Origin: Yoonia sp. F2084L
Lineage (GTDB): Bacteria > Pseudomonadota > Alphaproteobacteria > Rhodobacterales > Rhodobacteraceae
Assembly (NCBI RefSeq): GCF_023015625.1
Contig: NZ_JALKAH010000003.1
Span: 496,001-560,000 of the forward strand
DNA length: 64,000 nucleotides
Reading direction: 5' to 3'
Shown: positions 1 to 9,448 of the stretch, piece after piece
How positions within the stretch are numbered: position 1 is the stretch's first letter
Layout of the letters: every line of letters starts with the position of its first letter
Position numbers and translations under genes: made by a program
Notes under the pieces: model-generated
Told to the model about the DNA's origin: nothing
What the model saw: the letters and a program-made list of their open reading frames with translations, nothing else
Databases searched by the model: none

Positions 1-234
1 GCAGCAGACGTGCTATTTATCCTTGCAGGCTTTGCCGAAGTCTTTGGTCAGGCGGGACAAGTGCTGCCAGAAGGTGCGCCAATCGGGCTTTTGGGCGATG
101 GTACGGGATTTAATGACGGGATTTTGACCGAAAATTTAGGCAATGCGGCTGGGCAGCAGGCCCAAGCCCTTTATCTTGAGGTCAGACAAGGGCAAGGTCC
201 CGTGAACCCCGACGCTTGGTTTGCGTTGGAGTAG
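1..234 (+). CDS. EnvC-like murein hydrolase activator, C-terminal end (5' cut by window)
   Basis: The frame is open from base 1 and ends in TAG, so only the last 77 residues are visible. The end of the protein, LYLEVRQGQGPVNPDAW, resembles the last strand of M23/LytM domains in EnvC-type proteins, which typically end in a 'LY(I/L)E(V/L)R..G.PVDP..W' pattern. EnvC proteins act in the periplasm and switch on amidases that split septal peptidoglycan. The gene lies 13 bp before ctpA on the same strand, an envC-ctpA order common in proteobacteria. The domain start and any coiled coil are outside the window, so the call rests on the tail and the neighbour. Confidence 0.7.
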   Translation, partial: AADVLFILAGFAEVFGQAGQVLPEGAPIGLLGDGTGFNDGILTENLGNAAGQQAQALYLEVRQGQGPVNPDAWFALE

Positions 235-247
235 GTAAGGAAACGCG

Positions 248-1591
248 ATGAAAAAGTTGATACTGGCGGCCGTTGGCGGCGCTGCATTTGGATTGGTTGC
301 GACGACGCAGGTGGCAGGCCCGCTTTTGGCGCAAGAGGCGCAGTCAAACACCAGCGTCTACGAACAGCTAGATCTTTTTGGTGATATCTTCGAGCGGATC
401 CGATCGAACTATGTCGAAGAGGTTGATGACCGCGAACTGATCGAGGCCGCCATCAACGGCATGCTGACATCGCTTGATCCACACTCTAGCTATCTGTCTC
501 CAGAAGCGGCACAGCGGATGCGGGTCAGCACATCCGGCGAATTTGGTGGGCTGGGTATTGAGGTCACGCAGGAAGAGGGCTGGGTCAAAGTCGTCTCACC
601 TATGGACGGCACACCAGCGGAAGCTGCGGGCGTTCTGGCTGGCGATTTCATCACAGCCGTCGATGGCGAAAGCGTCTTGGGCCTGACGTTGGACGAAGCC
701 GTACGCATGATGCGCGGCCCTGTCGGTGCTGAAATCATCGTGACAATCGTGCGCGAGGGTGAGGTGGAACCATTTGACGTCTCGATCATCCGGGACACGA
801 TCAAACTGACCGCAGTCCGCAGCCGGACAGAAGGCAATGCCGTTGTTCTGCGGGTGACGACCTTTAACGAACAGACCTTTCCCAACCTGCGTGAGGGGAT
901 TGAAGAACAGATCGAAGATGCAGGCGGTGTCGACAACATCGACGGTTTCGTCCTTGACCTGCGCAACAACCCCGGTGGTCTGCTAAGCCAGGCTGTCTAT
1001 GTGTCTGATGCGTTTCTTGACGCGGGTGAAATCGTATCGACACGTGGGCGCGTCGCGTCGGATGGGGATCGCTTCAATGCCAGCCCCGGTGATCTGGCGA
1101 TGGGTAAACCGATCGTTGTGCTGATCAACGGCGGCTCTGCCTCTGCGTCCGAGATTGTGGCGGGGGCCTTGCAAGACCATCGCCGTGCGATTGTGGTGGG
1201 CACAAACTCGTTCGGTAAAGGGTCGGTCCAGACCGTCGTGCCGCTTAGCCAAGATGGTGCGATGCGCCTTACAACGGCACGGTACTACACGCCATCGGGC
1301 CGGTCGATCCAGTCGCTAGGGATTTCGCCTGATATAATCGTGGAACAACCGCGGCCACGTCTGGATGAAGAGGAAGAAGACGAAAACGCGACACAGCGCT
1401 CCGAAGCCGGCCTGCGCGGGTCACTTGAAAACGACAGCCTGACCGAAGATGAAATCCGCCAGATCGAAGAAGACCGGGCACGGGCCGAGGCAGCGGCAGC
1501 GTTGCGCGAGGATGATTATCAACTGGCCTATGCGATTGATATCCTCAAAGGGCTGAACGCGCTGGGGCCAACGGCACTGGTTGATCCGTAG
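248..1591 (+). CDS. ctpA: S41 family C-terminal processing peptidase (CtpA/Prc)
   Basis: A 447-residue periplasmic serine protease that removes C-terminal tails from envelope proteins. The N-terminus (MKKLILAAVGGAAFGLVATT) is a signal peptide or anchor. A PDZ domain follows at about residues 85-165, with the GLGIEV motif. The S41 domain carries NGGSASASEIVAGALQDH, with the nucleophilic Ser at about 299, and the partner Lys in SFGKGSVQ about 25 residues later. The C-terminal 70 residues are acidic and charged, as in many alphaproteobacterial homologues. The start has an upstream AAGGAA about 6 nt before the ATG. Length fits the family. EnvC-CtpA adjacency suggests a role in cell-wall remodelling at division. 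Confidence 0.93.
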   Translation: MKKLILAAVGGAAFGLVATTQVAGPLLAQEAQSNTSVYEQLDLFGDIFERIRSNYVEEVDDRELIEAAINGMLTSLDPHSSYLSPEAAQRMRVSTSGEFGGLGIEVTQEEGWVKVVSPMDGTPAEAAGVLAGDFITAVDGESVLGLTLDEAVRMMRGPVGAEIIVTIVREGEVEPFDVSIIRDTIKLTAVRSRTEGNAVVLRVTTFNEQTFPNLREGIEEQIEDAGGVDNIDGFVLDLRNNPGGLLSQAVYVSDAFLDAGEIVSTRGRVASDGDRFNASPGDLAMGKPIVVLINGGSASASEIVAGALQDHRRAIVVGTNSFGKGSVQTVVPLSQDGAMRLTTARYYTPSGRSIQSLGISPDIIVEQPRPRLDEEEEDENATQRSEAGLRGSLENDSLTEDEIRQIEEDRARAEAAAALREDDYQLAYAIDILKGLNALGPTALVDP

Positions 1592-1594
1592 GGT

Positions 1595-2050
1595 CTAGTC
1601 GCGCGTGATGCGGACCTGCCAGCAGTTGTTTCTGGCAGACCGCAGATCGACAAACGCCACGTCGTCGCGGGCCAACAATGTAGCAGCATAGCTTTCGACC
1701 GCGTCGCGCGGGGTGATCTGGCCTGTCCCGTAGATGACGCGTTCGTCAGCAGAGTGCGCCTTCAGCAGGTAGTCGGGCGAGACGATGACTTTGGGCAGGG
1801 CGGTCCCGTCCGGCGCGCAGTGGTCAGCGCATATAAAGACTGGTCCGGTTTCGGCATAGGCATGGATCGCGTCAAACGGCCGGTAGGCCAAGATCAACAT
1901 CGGTGCGCCTTCAGGGATCATTTTCAAACAGCAGCGGCAAGGCGCCGACCCATCGCTGATTTGACGCTCTGGCGGATTGCCATAGGCATCCAAACCACCT
2001 TCACGAAATGCATCGGCATGGTGGGTGGGCATTCCTGAAAATTTGGGCAT
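1595..2050 (-). CDS. DUF1203 family protein
   Basis: A 151-residue protein beginning MPKFSGMPTHHADAFREGG. I chose this ATG because GGAGAG precedes it closely; an in-frame start 13 codons further upstream lacks similarity. It contains a CRCCL cysteine cluster and a FICADHCAP stretch, and the overall pattern (SDGSAPCRCCL, AYRPF, GPVFIC) is what I recall for DUF1203, a small family of unknown function. The repeated Cys/His residues suggest possible metal binding, which is inference. It is convergent with ctpA (3 bp between stops) and is separated from the betaine operon upstream by a palindromic repeat. Confidence 0.75.
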   Translation of the reverse strand: MPKFSGMPTHHADAFREGGLDAYGNPPERQISDGSAPCRCCLKMIPEGAPMLILAYRPFDAIHAYAETGPVFICADHCAPDGTALPKVIVSPDYLLKAHSADERVIYGTGQITPRDAVESYAATLLARDDVAFVDLRSARNNCWQVRITRD

Positions 2051-2130
2051 CGGGCTCTCCTTGTCTTGCGTAGAGGCATCGCATGGCAAGACAGTAAAAC
2101 CGACCCGAAACGTGCGGATATTAGGCTAGG

Positions 2131-2154
2131 TAAGGTGGATCTTGATCCACCTTA
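2131..2154. repeat. Palindromic repeat, TAAGGTGG family, copy 1
   Basis: A perfect inverted repeat with 11-bp arms (TAAGGTGGATC and GATCCACCTTA) around TT. It lies between the stop of the FAD-GcvT gene and the start of the DUF1203 gene. It resembles the GTAGGGTGGGT palindromes at 21037-21058 and 51996-52021. The hairpin could end the long minus-strand operon, but no T tract follows it on either strand, so I call it a REP-like repeat rather than an intrinsic terminator. Confidence 0.6.
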
Positions 2155-2171
2155 CTCGCGGCGCACTCAGT

Positions 2172-4616
2172 TTATACCTTCACCCGCTCACTTTTGGGGT
2201 CGTAAAGTGGCTTCAGCTGGGCCTCTGCCTTTACCCGCGTGCCCATCACGTCGATCTCAAAACTGCTGGTCAGCAATTCTGCCACGCTTTCGCCTTTGCA
2301 TGGCACATAGCCCATGCCAACCGCCGCTCCGAGGTGGTGCCCGTAGCCGCCCGAGGAAAGATACCCCACGGTCTCGCCGTCACGCACGACAGGTTCGTTG
2401 TGGTATAGCAGCGGTTCGGGATCAGTCAGTTTGAACTGCACAAGGCGCTGTTCCAACCCGTTTTCCCGCTTCCGCAGCACCGCGTCCCGGCCAATGAAAT
2501 CGGGCTTGTCCGTCTTCACAGCAAAACCCAGCCCGGCCTCCAACACGTGATCTTCAGATGTGATGTCATGGCCAAAGTGGCGGAACCCCTTTTCCATGCG
2601 CGCGGCGTCCATCATATGCATCCCGCAAAGCTTCAGCCCCATGTCCTGACCTGCCTCATGCAGGGTTTCAAACACATGTCCGGCCATGTCAGAGGACATA
2701 TAGACCTCCCAACCCAATTCACCCACGAAGGTCACGCGGTGCACCCGGGCGAGACCCATGCCGATCTCAATCTCTTGTGCGGTCCCGAAGGGGTTATGAT
2801 CGTTTGAGAAATCAGCGGGAGACACCGCCTCCAACAGTTTACGGCTGTTCGGGCCCATCACGGCCAGCACAGCTTCGCCCGCTGTGACATCGGTGATCAC
2901 CACGTTGAAGTCACCCACATGACGCTGCATCCAGACCTGATCGGCCAGACGGGTCGCCGCCGGGGTGACCACCAGATAGGCGGTCTCGGACAGGCGGGTC
3001 ACTGTGACATCTGCCTCGATCCCGCCGGAGGTGTTTAGAAACTGGGTGTAGACGATCTTGCCCACCTGCACGTCGTATTCGCCGCCGCCGACATAGTTCA
3101 TAAAGGCGGTTGCATCACGGCCTTCGACGCGGATTTTGCCGAAGGATGACATGTCATACATGCCCACATTCGTGCGGATCGCGTTCACCTCGGCGGCGAC
3201 ATTGCCAAAGAAGTTTTGCCGCTTCCAAGAGTATGCGTACTCCGGCACTTGCCCCTGATCAGCGAACCAGTTGGCGCGCTCCCATCCTGCGATTTCGCCC
3301 ATTACGCCGCCATGTTGCACGATGTGCTGATGGAACGGGGTGCGGCGGATACCACGCGCTGTGGCTTTCTGACGGAAGGGGAAGTGATCGGCGTAAAGCA
3401 GCCCGAGCGTTTCCTTGGACCGTTCAAACAGATAAGTCTTGTTGCCCTGAAACGGCTGCATGCGGCCAATGTCCACATCGCCCAGATCGAACGGCTTTTC
3501 GCCCGCGTCCATCCACTGTGACAGGGCCATGCCCGCGCCACCGGCAGATTGAATGCCGATTGAGTTGAAACCAGCCGCGACCCAGACATTATCCATCTCG
3601 GGTGCCAGCCCAAGGTGATAGGCGTCGTCGGGGGTGAAGCTTTCGGGGCCGTTGAAGAAGGTATGAATACCCGCCTCGGCCAGCATCGGCATGCGCTCCA
3701 CGGCAGCTTCGAGGATTGGTTCAAAATGATCGAAATCTTCAGGTAACTGGTCGAATTCAAAGTCCTCAGGGATCCCCTTCATCGCCCAAGGCTTTGCATT
3801 CGGTTCAAACGCGCCCAGCAGCATCTTACCGGCGTCTTCCTTGTAGTACGCACATTCATCCGGCACCCGCAGCACGGGCATTTGCGTCAGACCTTCGATG
3901 GCCTCGGTTACGATATAGAAGTGTTCACAAGCATGAAGTGGCACATTCACCCCGGCCATGCGGCCAACCTCGTGGCCCCACATGCCAGCACAGTTCACGA
4001 TCATATCGCAGGTGATGGTGCCGGTTTCCCCGCCTGCCTGCCATTCAACAGATTGCACACGGCGACCTTCGCGATTTATTTTGGTCACTTTCGTGCGCTC
4101 GGCTATGACAGCGCCATTCTTCCGCGCGCCTTTGGCAAGGGCCAGCGCGATATTGGCTGGATCGCCTTGACCGTCTTTGGGCAAGTATACGCCGCCTTTG
4201 ACGCCTTCGATATTCAGATGCTCATAGCGGCTTTTGATCTCATTGGGCGCAATCTCTTCGATTTCGACACCGAAGGCGCGCGCCATCCCGGCAGAGCGTG
4301 ATAGCTCCTCACGGCGTTCTTCGGTGAGGGCAACGGTGATTGAGCCGACCCGCTTAAAGCCGGTGGCAACGCCGGTTTCCTCTTCCAGATTGCCATAAAG
4401 CTCTTGGCTGTATTTTGCGAGCTTCGTCATATTCGCTGTCGCACGCAGCTGGGCAATCAGGCCCGCCGCATGCCAAGTGGTGCCAGACGTCAGCTGTTTG
4501 CGTTCCAGCAATACGACGTCTTTCCACCCCAGTTTCGCCAGATGATAGGCGACCGAACATCCGATAACACCACCACCGATGATTACGACGCGCGCGTGTT
4601 TTGGAAGGCTTGGCAT
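2172..4616 (-). CDS. FAD-dependent dimethylglycine/sarcosine dehydrogenase-like protein with GcvT domain
   Basis: An 814-residue DAO-type FAD oxidoreductase fused to a C-terminal aminomethyltransferase (GcvT) domain. Residues 10-19 hold the Rossmann GGGVIG motif. TSGTTWHAAGL at 43-52 carries the His (about 49) that binds FAD covalently in dimethylglycine and sarcosine dehydrogenases. From about residue 440 the chain is GcvT-like (VLAVMGPNSRKLL, ELGWEVYMSSD), which passes the released one-carbon unit to tetrahydrofolate. It is last in a minus-strand operon, 93 nt after the AraC gene. Start: the ATG giving MPSLPKHARVV is preferred over a TTG five codons upstream. Which N-methyl substrate it uses (dimethylglycine or sarcosine) cannot be read from the sequence. 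Confidence 0.85.
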   Translation of the reverse strand: MPSLPKHARVVIIGGGVIGCSVAYHLAKLGWKDVVLLERKQLTSGTTWHAAGLIAQLRATANMTKLAKYSQELYGNLEEETGVATGFKRVGSITVALTEERREELSRSAGMARAFGVEIEEIAPNEIKSRYEHLNIEGVKGGVYLPKDGQGDPANIALALAKGARKNGAVIAERTKVTKINREGRRVQSVEWQAGGETGTITCDMIVNCAGMWGHEVGRMAGVNVPLHACEHFYIVTEAIEGLTQMPVLRVPDECAYYKEDAGKMLLGAFEPNAKPWAMKGIPEDFEFDQLPEDFDHFEPILEAAVERMPMLAEAGIHTFFNGPESFTPDDAYHLGLAPEMDNVWVAAGFNSIGIQSAGGAGMALSQWMDAGEKPFDLGDVDIGRMQPFQGNKTYLFERSKETLGLLYADHFPFRQKATARGIRRTPFHQHIVQHGGVMGEIAGWERANWFADQGQVPEYAYSWKRQNFFGNVAAEVNAIRTNVGMYDMSSFGKIRVEGRDATAFMNYVGGGEYDVQVGKIVYTQFLNTSGGIEADVTVTRLSETAYLVVTPAATRLADQVWMQRHVGDFNVVITDVTAGEAVLAVMGPNSRKLLEAVSPADFSNDHNPFGTAQEIEIGMGLARVHRVTFVGELGWEVYMSSDMAGHVFETLHEAGQDMGLKLCGMHMMDAARMEKGFRHFGHDITSEDHVLEAGLGFAVKTDKPDFIGRDAVLRKRENGLEQRLVQFKLTDPEPLLYHNEPVVRDGETVGYLSSGGYGHHLGAAVGMGYVPCKGESVAELLTSSFEIDVMGTRVKAEAQLKPLYDPKSERVKV

Positions 4617-4709
4617 AGGCGGGGTTCCCAACGACTGAAGAGCACGACTTTTGTGTCAGCTTGCGATATATCGCTCTGCGGAGAAAACGCCAATCTTGGC
4701 GCAAATCCA

Positions 4710-5654
4710 CTATTTGTGGCGACCTTTCTTGCGGGCGGCATTCGGGGTCATGCCAAAGGCCTCGCGATAGATCGTTGTGAACCCACTGGGAAAGCCGCAG
4801 GCCAGCCCGATTTCATTGATCCGCAGGTCTGTATTCAGCAGCAGGTTGTTGGCCTTGTTCAGCCGCAGACCACGATAATATCCATTCGGCGTCGTCTTCA
4901 TCAAGCGGTTGAACTTACGCTCTAATGACCGCTTGGACAGGCCTGCGCGTGCCGCAATTTCGCTGATCGCCAGCGGAAATTCCATATTGTCCTGCATCAG
5001 CGCAAGACAGGCATCGAGCGACGTGTCGCCTGTTGTTGTGACCTCTTTGCCGGAAAAAGGTTGCAGCGTGTTGAAATGCCTGACCCGCTCATGCAGCAGA
5101 ATATCAGCGACCGTGGTCATCGTGGCAGAGGTGGCGTGCTGGCTGGCAATCGACAGGGTGATGTCAAAGGTCGCCCCCATCCCCGCGCAAGTGATGATCG
5201 CCCCGCCATCCACGGCGAGAGTGGCCTTGGTGTCGAACAACCCCAGACGCTCCATCAGCACGGCCCGGTTTTCCCAATGGGTCGTGTGGCCGCCTGTGTC
5301 ATCCTTGGTTTCGGCGATGTAATGGCTGGCCGCTTCGGACAGCAGAACAACACGCGCTTGACGACTGGTATAGGCGGACAGCGTGCTTCCCAACGACAAG
5401 GCGGGGCAGGCAGGGTCTGAATTGCCCAGCACGAACAGGTAATCAGCTTCAGGGCGTTTTGGCAGCGGTGTCGTGGCGACGATCACTTCGCTGCTGGCCG
5501 TGACCGATCCACCATGCGGCGACCGCAGATGCCACTCAAACAACGGTCTGCCGTTGATCCTGTTCGCGAGCCTCAACACTTCAACGACACCGGCAAATTC
5601 TGTCAGAACAAAGCCGTCGGCGATGAAGATGTCAAAGACGCATGGGGCTGTCAT
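4710..5654 (-). CDS. GbdR-like AraC family regulator with class I glutamine-amidotransferase-like N-domain
   Basis: A 314-residue transcription regulator. The first 180 residues form a DJ-1/PfpI (GATase1-like) sensor domain without a recognisable catalytic triad (FDIFIADGFVLTEFAGVVEVLR). The last 100 residues are an AraC double HTH (AISEIAARAGLSKRSLERKF and INEIGLACGFPSGFTTIYREAFGMTP). This architecture is that of GbdR/CdhR/GlxA regulators, which switch on glycine betaine, carnitine or related catabolism. It overlaps the betaine-homocysteine methyltransferase-like gene by 4 nt (ATGA), so it is probably co-translated with the pathway it may control. The effector (dimethylglycine for Pseudomonas GbdR) is inferred from family and context only. 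Confidence 0.88.
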   Translation of the reverse strand: MTAPCVFDIFIADGFVLTEFAGVVEVLRLANRINGRPLFEWHLRSPHGGSVTASSEVIVATTPLPKRPEADYLFVLGNSDPACPALSLGSTLSAYTSRQARVVLLSEAASHYIAETKDDTGGHTTHWENRAVLMERLGLFDTKATLAVDGGAIITCAGMGATFDITLSIASQHATSATMTTVADILLHERVRHFNTLQPFSGKEVTTTGDTSLDACLALMQDNMEFPLAISEIAARAGLSKRSLERKFNRLMKTTPNGYYRGLRLNKANNLLLNTDLRINEIGLACGFPSGFTTIYREAFGMTPNAARKKGRHK

Positions 5655-6529
5655 GGCATGGTGATACGATGCCCGGCGGCTCTGATCTCATCCGCGAGCT
5701 TGGCGATATGCGCAGGCCCCACTTCGCAGCACCCGCCGACAATCGTGGCCCCTTGCGCGATCCAGCCAAGGGCAAAGCGGGCGTAGGCCTCTGGCCCCAA
5801 GTCGCGGCGCGGGCTAAGTGCGTCAACGGTTGGCTTGTCTTTCAGGAAATCCTTGGTGATCTGGGTAAACCCGTTGGCATATGCGCCAAAGGGCTTGCCA
5901 CCCTGCGCCAGCACATCCATCGCAGCACCTATCGCCTCTGGTGCGGCGCAATTGGCCAGCAATGCGGCGGCCTCGCTCGCGATGGGCAGCACATCGGCTA
6001 AGGGCTCGCCCGAGCGTAGCTTGCTGCCATCCTCATCATCGACGGTCAGCGCCATCCAAACAGGTTTGCCGCCAACAGTCGCAGCCTCAAGCACTGCACG
6101 CGCATGGGCCACAGAGGCCACGGTTTCGCAAATGATCAGGTCAACACGTGGGGCCAGCAAAGCAACCACTTCAGCATAAGCGGCAACAGCATCCGCATGG
6201 GGCGGCATCAAATCAGGCCGGTACGAGGCACCCAACGGCCCGATCGACCCGGCCAAAACACCGGCATCCTTTGCCTCATCCAACGCGGCATCATAAAGCG
6301 CCTCAAACTGGTCCTCCATCCCGGTGCCATCCAGACGGTCACGCAGGATCGCATAGGTATTGGTGGTATGAACCACAGCGCCGGCCGCGCGAAAATCGGC
6401 ATGGACCTTTGCCACCAGACCGGGGTGATCAATCATCACCTGGGTGGACCACAGCGGCGTCGGGCGGTCGCCTGCGCGGCGCACAAGCTCTTGGCCCATG
6501 CCGCCGTCAAGAAGGATGATGTCTGTCAA
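5651..6529 (-). CDS. Betaine-homocysteine S-methyltransferase-like protein
   Basis: A 292-residue Zn-dependent methyltransferase of the homocysteine S-methyltransferase/BHMT superfamily. It begins LLDGGMGQELVRR, as expected for the first barrel strand. Zn ligands are visible as a Cys in LLANCAAPEA (about residue 192) and the C-terminal pair in VGGCCEVGP (Cys267, Cys268). It should move a methyl group from glycine betaine or another onium donor to homocysteine, giving methionine and dimethylglycine. The flanking FAD-GcvT dehydrogenases would take the next demethylation steps. It overlaps genes on both sides by 4 nt. Selenomethionine or S-methylmethionine donors cannot be excluded. Confidence 0.87.
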   Translation of the reverse strand: MTDIILLDGGMGQELVRRAGDRPTPLWSTQVMIDHPGLVAKVHADFRAAGAVVHTTNTYAILRDRLDGTGMEDQFEALYDAALDEAKDAGVLAGSIGPLGASYRPDLMPPHADAVAAYAEVVALLAPRVDLIICETVASVAHARAVLEAATVGGKPVWMALTVDDEDGSKLRSGEPLADVLPIASEAAALLANCAAPEAIGAAMDVLAQGGKPFGAYANGFTQITKDFLKDKPTVDALSPRRDLGPEAYARFALGWIAQGATIVGGCCEVGPAHIAKLADEIRAAGHRITMP

Positions 6530-6981
6530 GGATAGATGGCTCCAAATTTGTCTTTGTAGATGGCGATCATGTCGTCTTCGGTCGCGCCATCATCATAAGG
6601 TGGAGTCCATATCTCAGAAGCGGCAGTGATGTCTATTTCTATCAGCGCTGTCATGCGCTGTGCCAGAGCACCAAACACGTCCAGCCATTGCGGGTGCAAT
6701 TGCACAAACCGGTCTGATGCTTTCATGTGCACGGTGGTGGTTCCACTGACACGCACCGCCTTGCGTTTGAACGGATCAACGAAATTCACCTCAACCGCCG
6801 GGTTTGCCATCAGGTTGCGCCGGGTGCCGGGCGAGCGGATGTCGCCATAGGCCACCGTGCGGTCATCCAAAACGATAAAGGTGCCCTTTGGCGACACCGC
6901 AGGTGCACCCGCTGAAGTCACCGACGCCACGAACCCGAGGGGGAACGTGGCGATCAGGTCTTTCATAGGGGCGGTCAGCAT
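6526..6981 (-). CDS. Pyridoxamine 5'-phosphate oxidase-like FMN-binding protein
   Basis: A 151-residue single-domain split-barrel protein. The segment GFVASVTSAGAPAVSPKGTFIVLDDRTVAYGDIRSPGTRRNL followed by NPAVEVNFVD is the PNPOx-like FMN fold with its phosphate-contacting strands. The start is the ATG sharing one base with the stop of the upstream FAD-GcvT gene (TGATG); the longer frame would run into that gene. It also overlaps the methyltransferase gene by 4 nt. Members of this family can be flavin oxidoreductases or general stress proteins, so the reaction is unknown. Its fixed place inside the operon suggests a redox job in methylamine or betaine breakdown, which is inference. Confidence 0.8.
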   Translation of the reverse strand: MLTAPMKDLIATFPLGFVASVTSAGAPAVSPKGTFIVLDDRTVAYGDIRSPGTRRNLMANPAVEVNFVDPFKRKAVRVSGTTTVHMKASDRFVQLHPQWLDVFGALAQRMTALIEIDITAASEIWTPPYDDGATEDDMIAIYKDKFGAIYP

Positions 6982-9434
6982 CAGGCGCGGATCCGTTCGT
7001 TCTGGGGGTCCCACAATGGCTGATCTTCCTCAATGGTGGCGGCATAACGCGCACCATAGATATCAACATCGACCTTCGTGCCGGGCACAGCGGCATCCGC
7101 GCGCAGCATGCCTAGCGCAATGGATTTATCCACGCGGTAGCCCCAACCGCCGGATGTAGTTTCACCGGCCACTTCGTCACCGACCCAGATGGTCGACATA
7201 TAAGGCGCATCTGCCGGGCCGGGGTTATCCAGCGTCAGGGTCACAAAGCGCTTTTTTAGGCCCGCCTGCTTTTCAGCCAGCAACGCCGCCTTGCCGGGGA
7301 AATCCTGTGGTTTGTCGAACTTGATAAAGCGGTCCAGACCACCCTCAAGCAGCGAATAATCCGTGCTCAGATCGCCCTTCCACGCGCGATAGCCTTTTTC
7401 AAGACGCAGGGCGTTCAGGGCGAACATGCCAAAGGGCACAGCACCGGCACCCAGCACCGCATCGTAAAGGGCAGGCATATTTGCATTCGCTGCGTGAATT
7501 TCCCACCCCAACTCTCCGGCAAAGCTAACGCGGGCCAGCGCACAATCGATGCCTGCAACCTTCGCAGGTTGATGGCTCAACCAACCGGTAGACAAATCCG
7601 CCTCGGTCCCAAGACCCTCAAACAGATCACGTGCCTTGGGCCCCGTGACGATCAGCGTTGAATACTCGGTCGTGTTGTCAGTCAGCGTCAGCCCCTTGGG
7701 CAGCCCATTATTGAGCACCTCAAAGTCATGCCATTGGGCAGAGGCGGCGGTGATCAGGGTAAAGAAATCTTCATCGTGCCGCATTACCGACATTTCGGTC
7801 AGGATACGGCCGCGATCATCTGCAAAATAGGCCAGGTTCATGCGCCCTATTTTGGGCAAACCACCGGCGATGCGTCCGCGCAGCCACTCCGCGGCCCCGT
7901 CGCCAGACAGGTTGAACCGCGAAAAGCCGGGCAGGTCCAGAACACCGACACCATCGCGCACCGCCTCGCATTCCTCTTTCACGCGCGGTTGCCATGGACC
8001 TTTGCGGTCCCATGTTTCAGTGGCTTCCAGCGACGTATCATCGCCGTTTTTGGCAAACCAGTTGGCGCGCTCCCATCCGTTATAGGAGCCCATCTGACCG
8101 CCCAATGCGATCACCTTGTCATGCATCGGTGACAGTTTCTTGTCGCGCCCGGCAGGCCACATCTTGTGCGGGAAATGCATGCCGTATTCGTGGCCGTAGA
8201 TTTCGACGGCCTTCTGATGGCAGTAATCCTGATCGGTGTAATCGGTGTAACGGCGCGGATCGACAGCCCACATATCCCACTCGGTCTGACCGTCGACGAT
8301 CCATTCGGCGGCCACTTTGCCCGCGCCACCGCCTTGGGTGATGCCAAAGGTAAAGACACAAGCCTCATACGCGTTCTTCACACCGGGCATTGGTCCGATC
8401 AGCGGCAGACCATCGGGGGCATAAGGGATCGGGCCGTTGATGACGCGACCCACACCAGCGGTGCCAAGGATCGGGACACGCGCCATCGCATCCTCGATAT
8501 ACCATTCCAGCCGTTCCAGATCATCGGGGTAGAGTTGGAAGCTGAAATCATCAGGCTGCGGATCGTCGGGGGTTACCCAATGGGCCTTGCAGTTGCGTTC
8601 ATAGGGGCCAAGGTTCAGGCCGTTCTTGTCCTGCCGCAGATAGTAAGAGCTATCGACATCGCGCAGCAAAGGCACCTTGTGGCCCTGCGCTTCGGTCCAT
8701 GCCTTCAGTTCGGGGATTTCATCAGTCAGGAAATACTGGTGGGACATGGTCACCATCGGCACCGTGCGCCCACCAAAGGGCTTGAACCACTCACCAACCT
8801 TTTGGGCATAGTACCCGGCGGAATTCACGACCTTTTCGCAGTCGATATCACCCTTTTCGGTATGCACCGTCCATGTGCCATTGGGATGCTGGGTGACACC
8901 CGTTGCACTACAGAACCGCTCGATCTTCGCCCCCATCTGGCGCGCGCCCTTGGCCAGCGCCTGGGTCAACTGTGCCGGGTCGATGTCACCGTCATCGGGA
9001 TCATAAAGCGTGCCTTCCAGATCATGCGTCTCAAGAAACGGATACATCTCTTGCGCTTCATCCGGCGTCATCAGTTTCAGGTTCAACCCCTGATAATTCG
9101 CCATCCCCATCGCGCGGGCGAATTCCTGCATGCGTTCCTTGGAATGTGCCAGCCGGATCGATCCGGTGACGTGATAGTTCATCGGATAATCGACCTCTTG
9201 GGCCAGCCCCTTATAAAGACCCAGGGAATAGCGCTGCATGTTCATCACAGCCCAGGATGTGCTGAACGACGGGCAGTTGCCTGCGGCATGCCATGTCGAC
9301 CCGGCGGTCAACTCGTTTTTCTCCAACAGAACGCAATCGGTCCAGCCCTTCTTGGCGAGATGATACAGGGTTGAAACGCCGACCACGCCCCCACCAATAA
9401 TCACAACGCGTGCGGTAGTCGGGAAATCAGCCAT
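6981..9434 (-). CDS. FAD-dependent dimethylglycine/sarcosine dehydrogenase-like protein with GcvT domain (second copy)
   Basis: An 817-residue paralogue of the protein at 2172-4616, with the same architecture. The Rossmann motif GGGVVG is at 14-19, and GSTWHAAG holds the covalent-FAD His at 49. The FAD/DAO domain runs to about 380, then a linker and a C-terminal GcvT domain (LIVTGPKARDLF, SFAGELGWEIH, LRLEKGYRAWKGDLSTDYSLLEGGL). One copy probably demethylates dimethylglycine and the other sarcosine, transferring formaldehyde-level carbon to tetrahydrofolate. It lies 14 bp after the GFA-family gene and 1 base before the PNPOx-like gene, as first large gene of the operon. Substrate assignment between the two copies is not possible by eye. 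Confidence 0.87.
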   Translation of the reverse strand: MADFPTTARVVIIGGGVVGVSTLYHLAKKGWTDCVLLEKNELTAGSTWHAAGNCPSFSTSWAVMNMQRYSLGLYKGLAQEVDYPMNYHVTGSIRLAHSKERMQEFARAMGMANYQGLNLKLMTPDEAQEMYPFLETHDLEGTLYDPDDGDIDPAQLTQALAKGARQMGAKIERFCSATGVTQHPNGTWTVHTEKGDIDCEKVVNSAGYYAQKVGEWFKPFGGRTVPMVTMSHQYFLTDEIPELKAWTEAQGHKVPLLRDVDSSYYLRQDKNGLNLGPYERNCKAHWVTPDDPQPDDFSFQLYPDDLERLEWYIEDAMARVPILGTAGVGRVINGPIPYAPDGLPLIGPMPGVKNAYEACVFTFGITQGGGAGKVAAEWIVDGQTEWDMWAVDPRRYTDYTDQDYCHQKAVEIYGHEYGMHFPHKMWPAGRDKKLSPMHDKVIALGGQMGSYNGWERANWFAKNGDDTSLEATETWDRKGPWQPRVKEECEAVRDGVGVLDLPGFSRFNLSGDGAAEWLRGRIAGGLPKIGRMNLAYFADDRGRILTEMSVMRHDEDFFTLITAASAQWHDFEVLNNGLPKGLTLTDNTTEYSTLIVTGPKARDLFEGLGTEADLSTGWLSHQPAKVAGIDCALARVSFAGELGWEIHAANANMPALYDAVLGAGAVPFGMFALNALRLEKGYRAWKGDLSTDYSLLEGGLDRFIKFDKPQDFPGKAALLAEKQAGLKKRFVTLTLDNPGPADAPYMSTIWVGDEVAGETTSGGWGYRVDKSIALGMLRADAAVPGTKVDVDIYGARYAATIEEDQPLWDPQNERIRA

Positions 9435-9448
9435 ATCTTTCGCTTTCT

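Noticed and set aside
2131-2154. Intrinsic terminator for the betaine operon
   Set aside because: Stem is perfect but there is no T tract on the minus strand, and the same type of palindrome recurs elsewhere, so it is listed as a repeat.
8166-9374. 402-aa plus-strand open frame antisense to the FAD-GcvT gene
   Set aside because: Its sequence is unlike any family, and the minus strand encodes a clear FAD-GcvT protein over the same bases.
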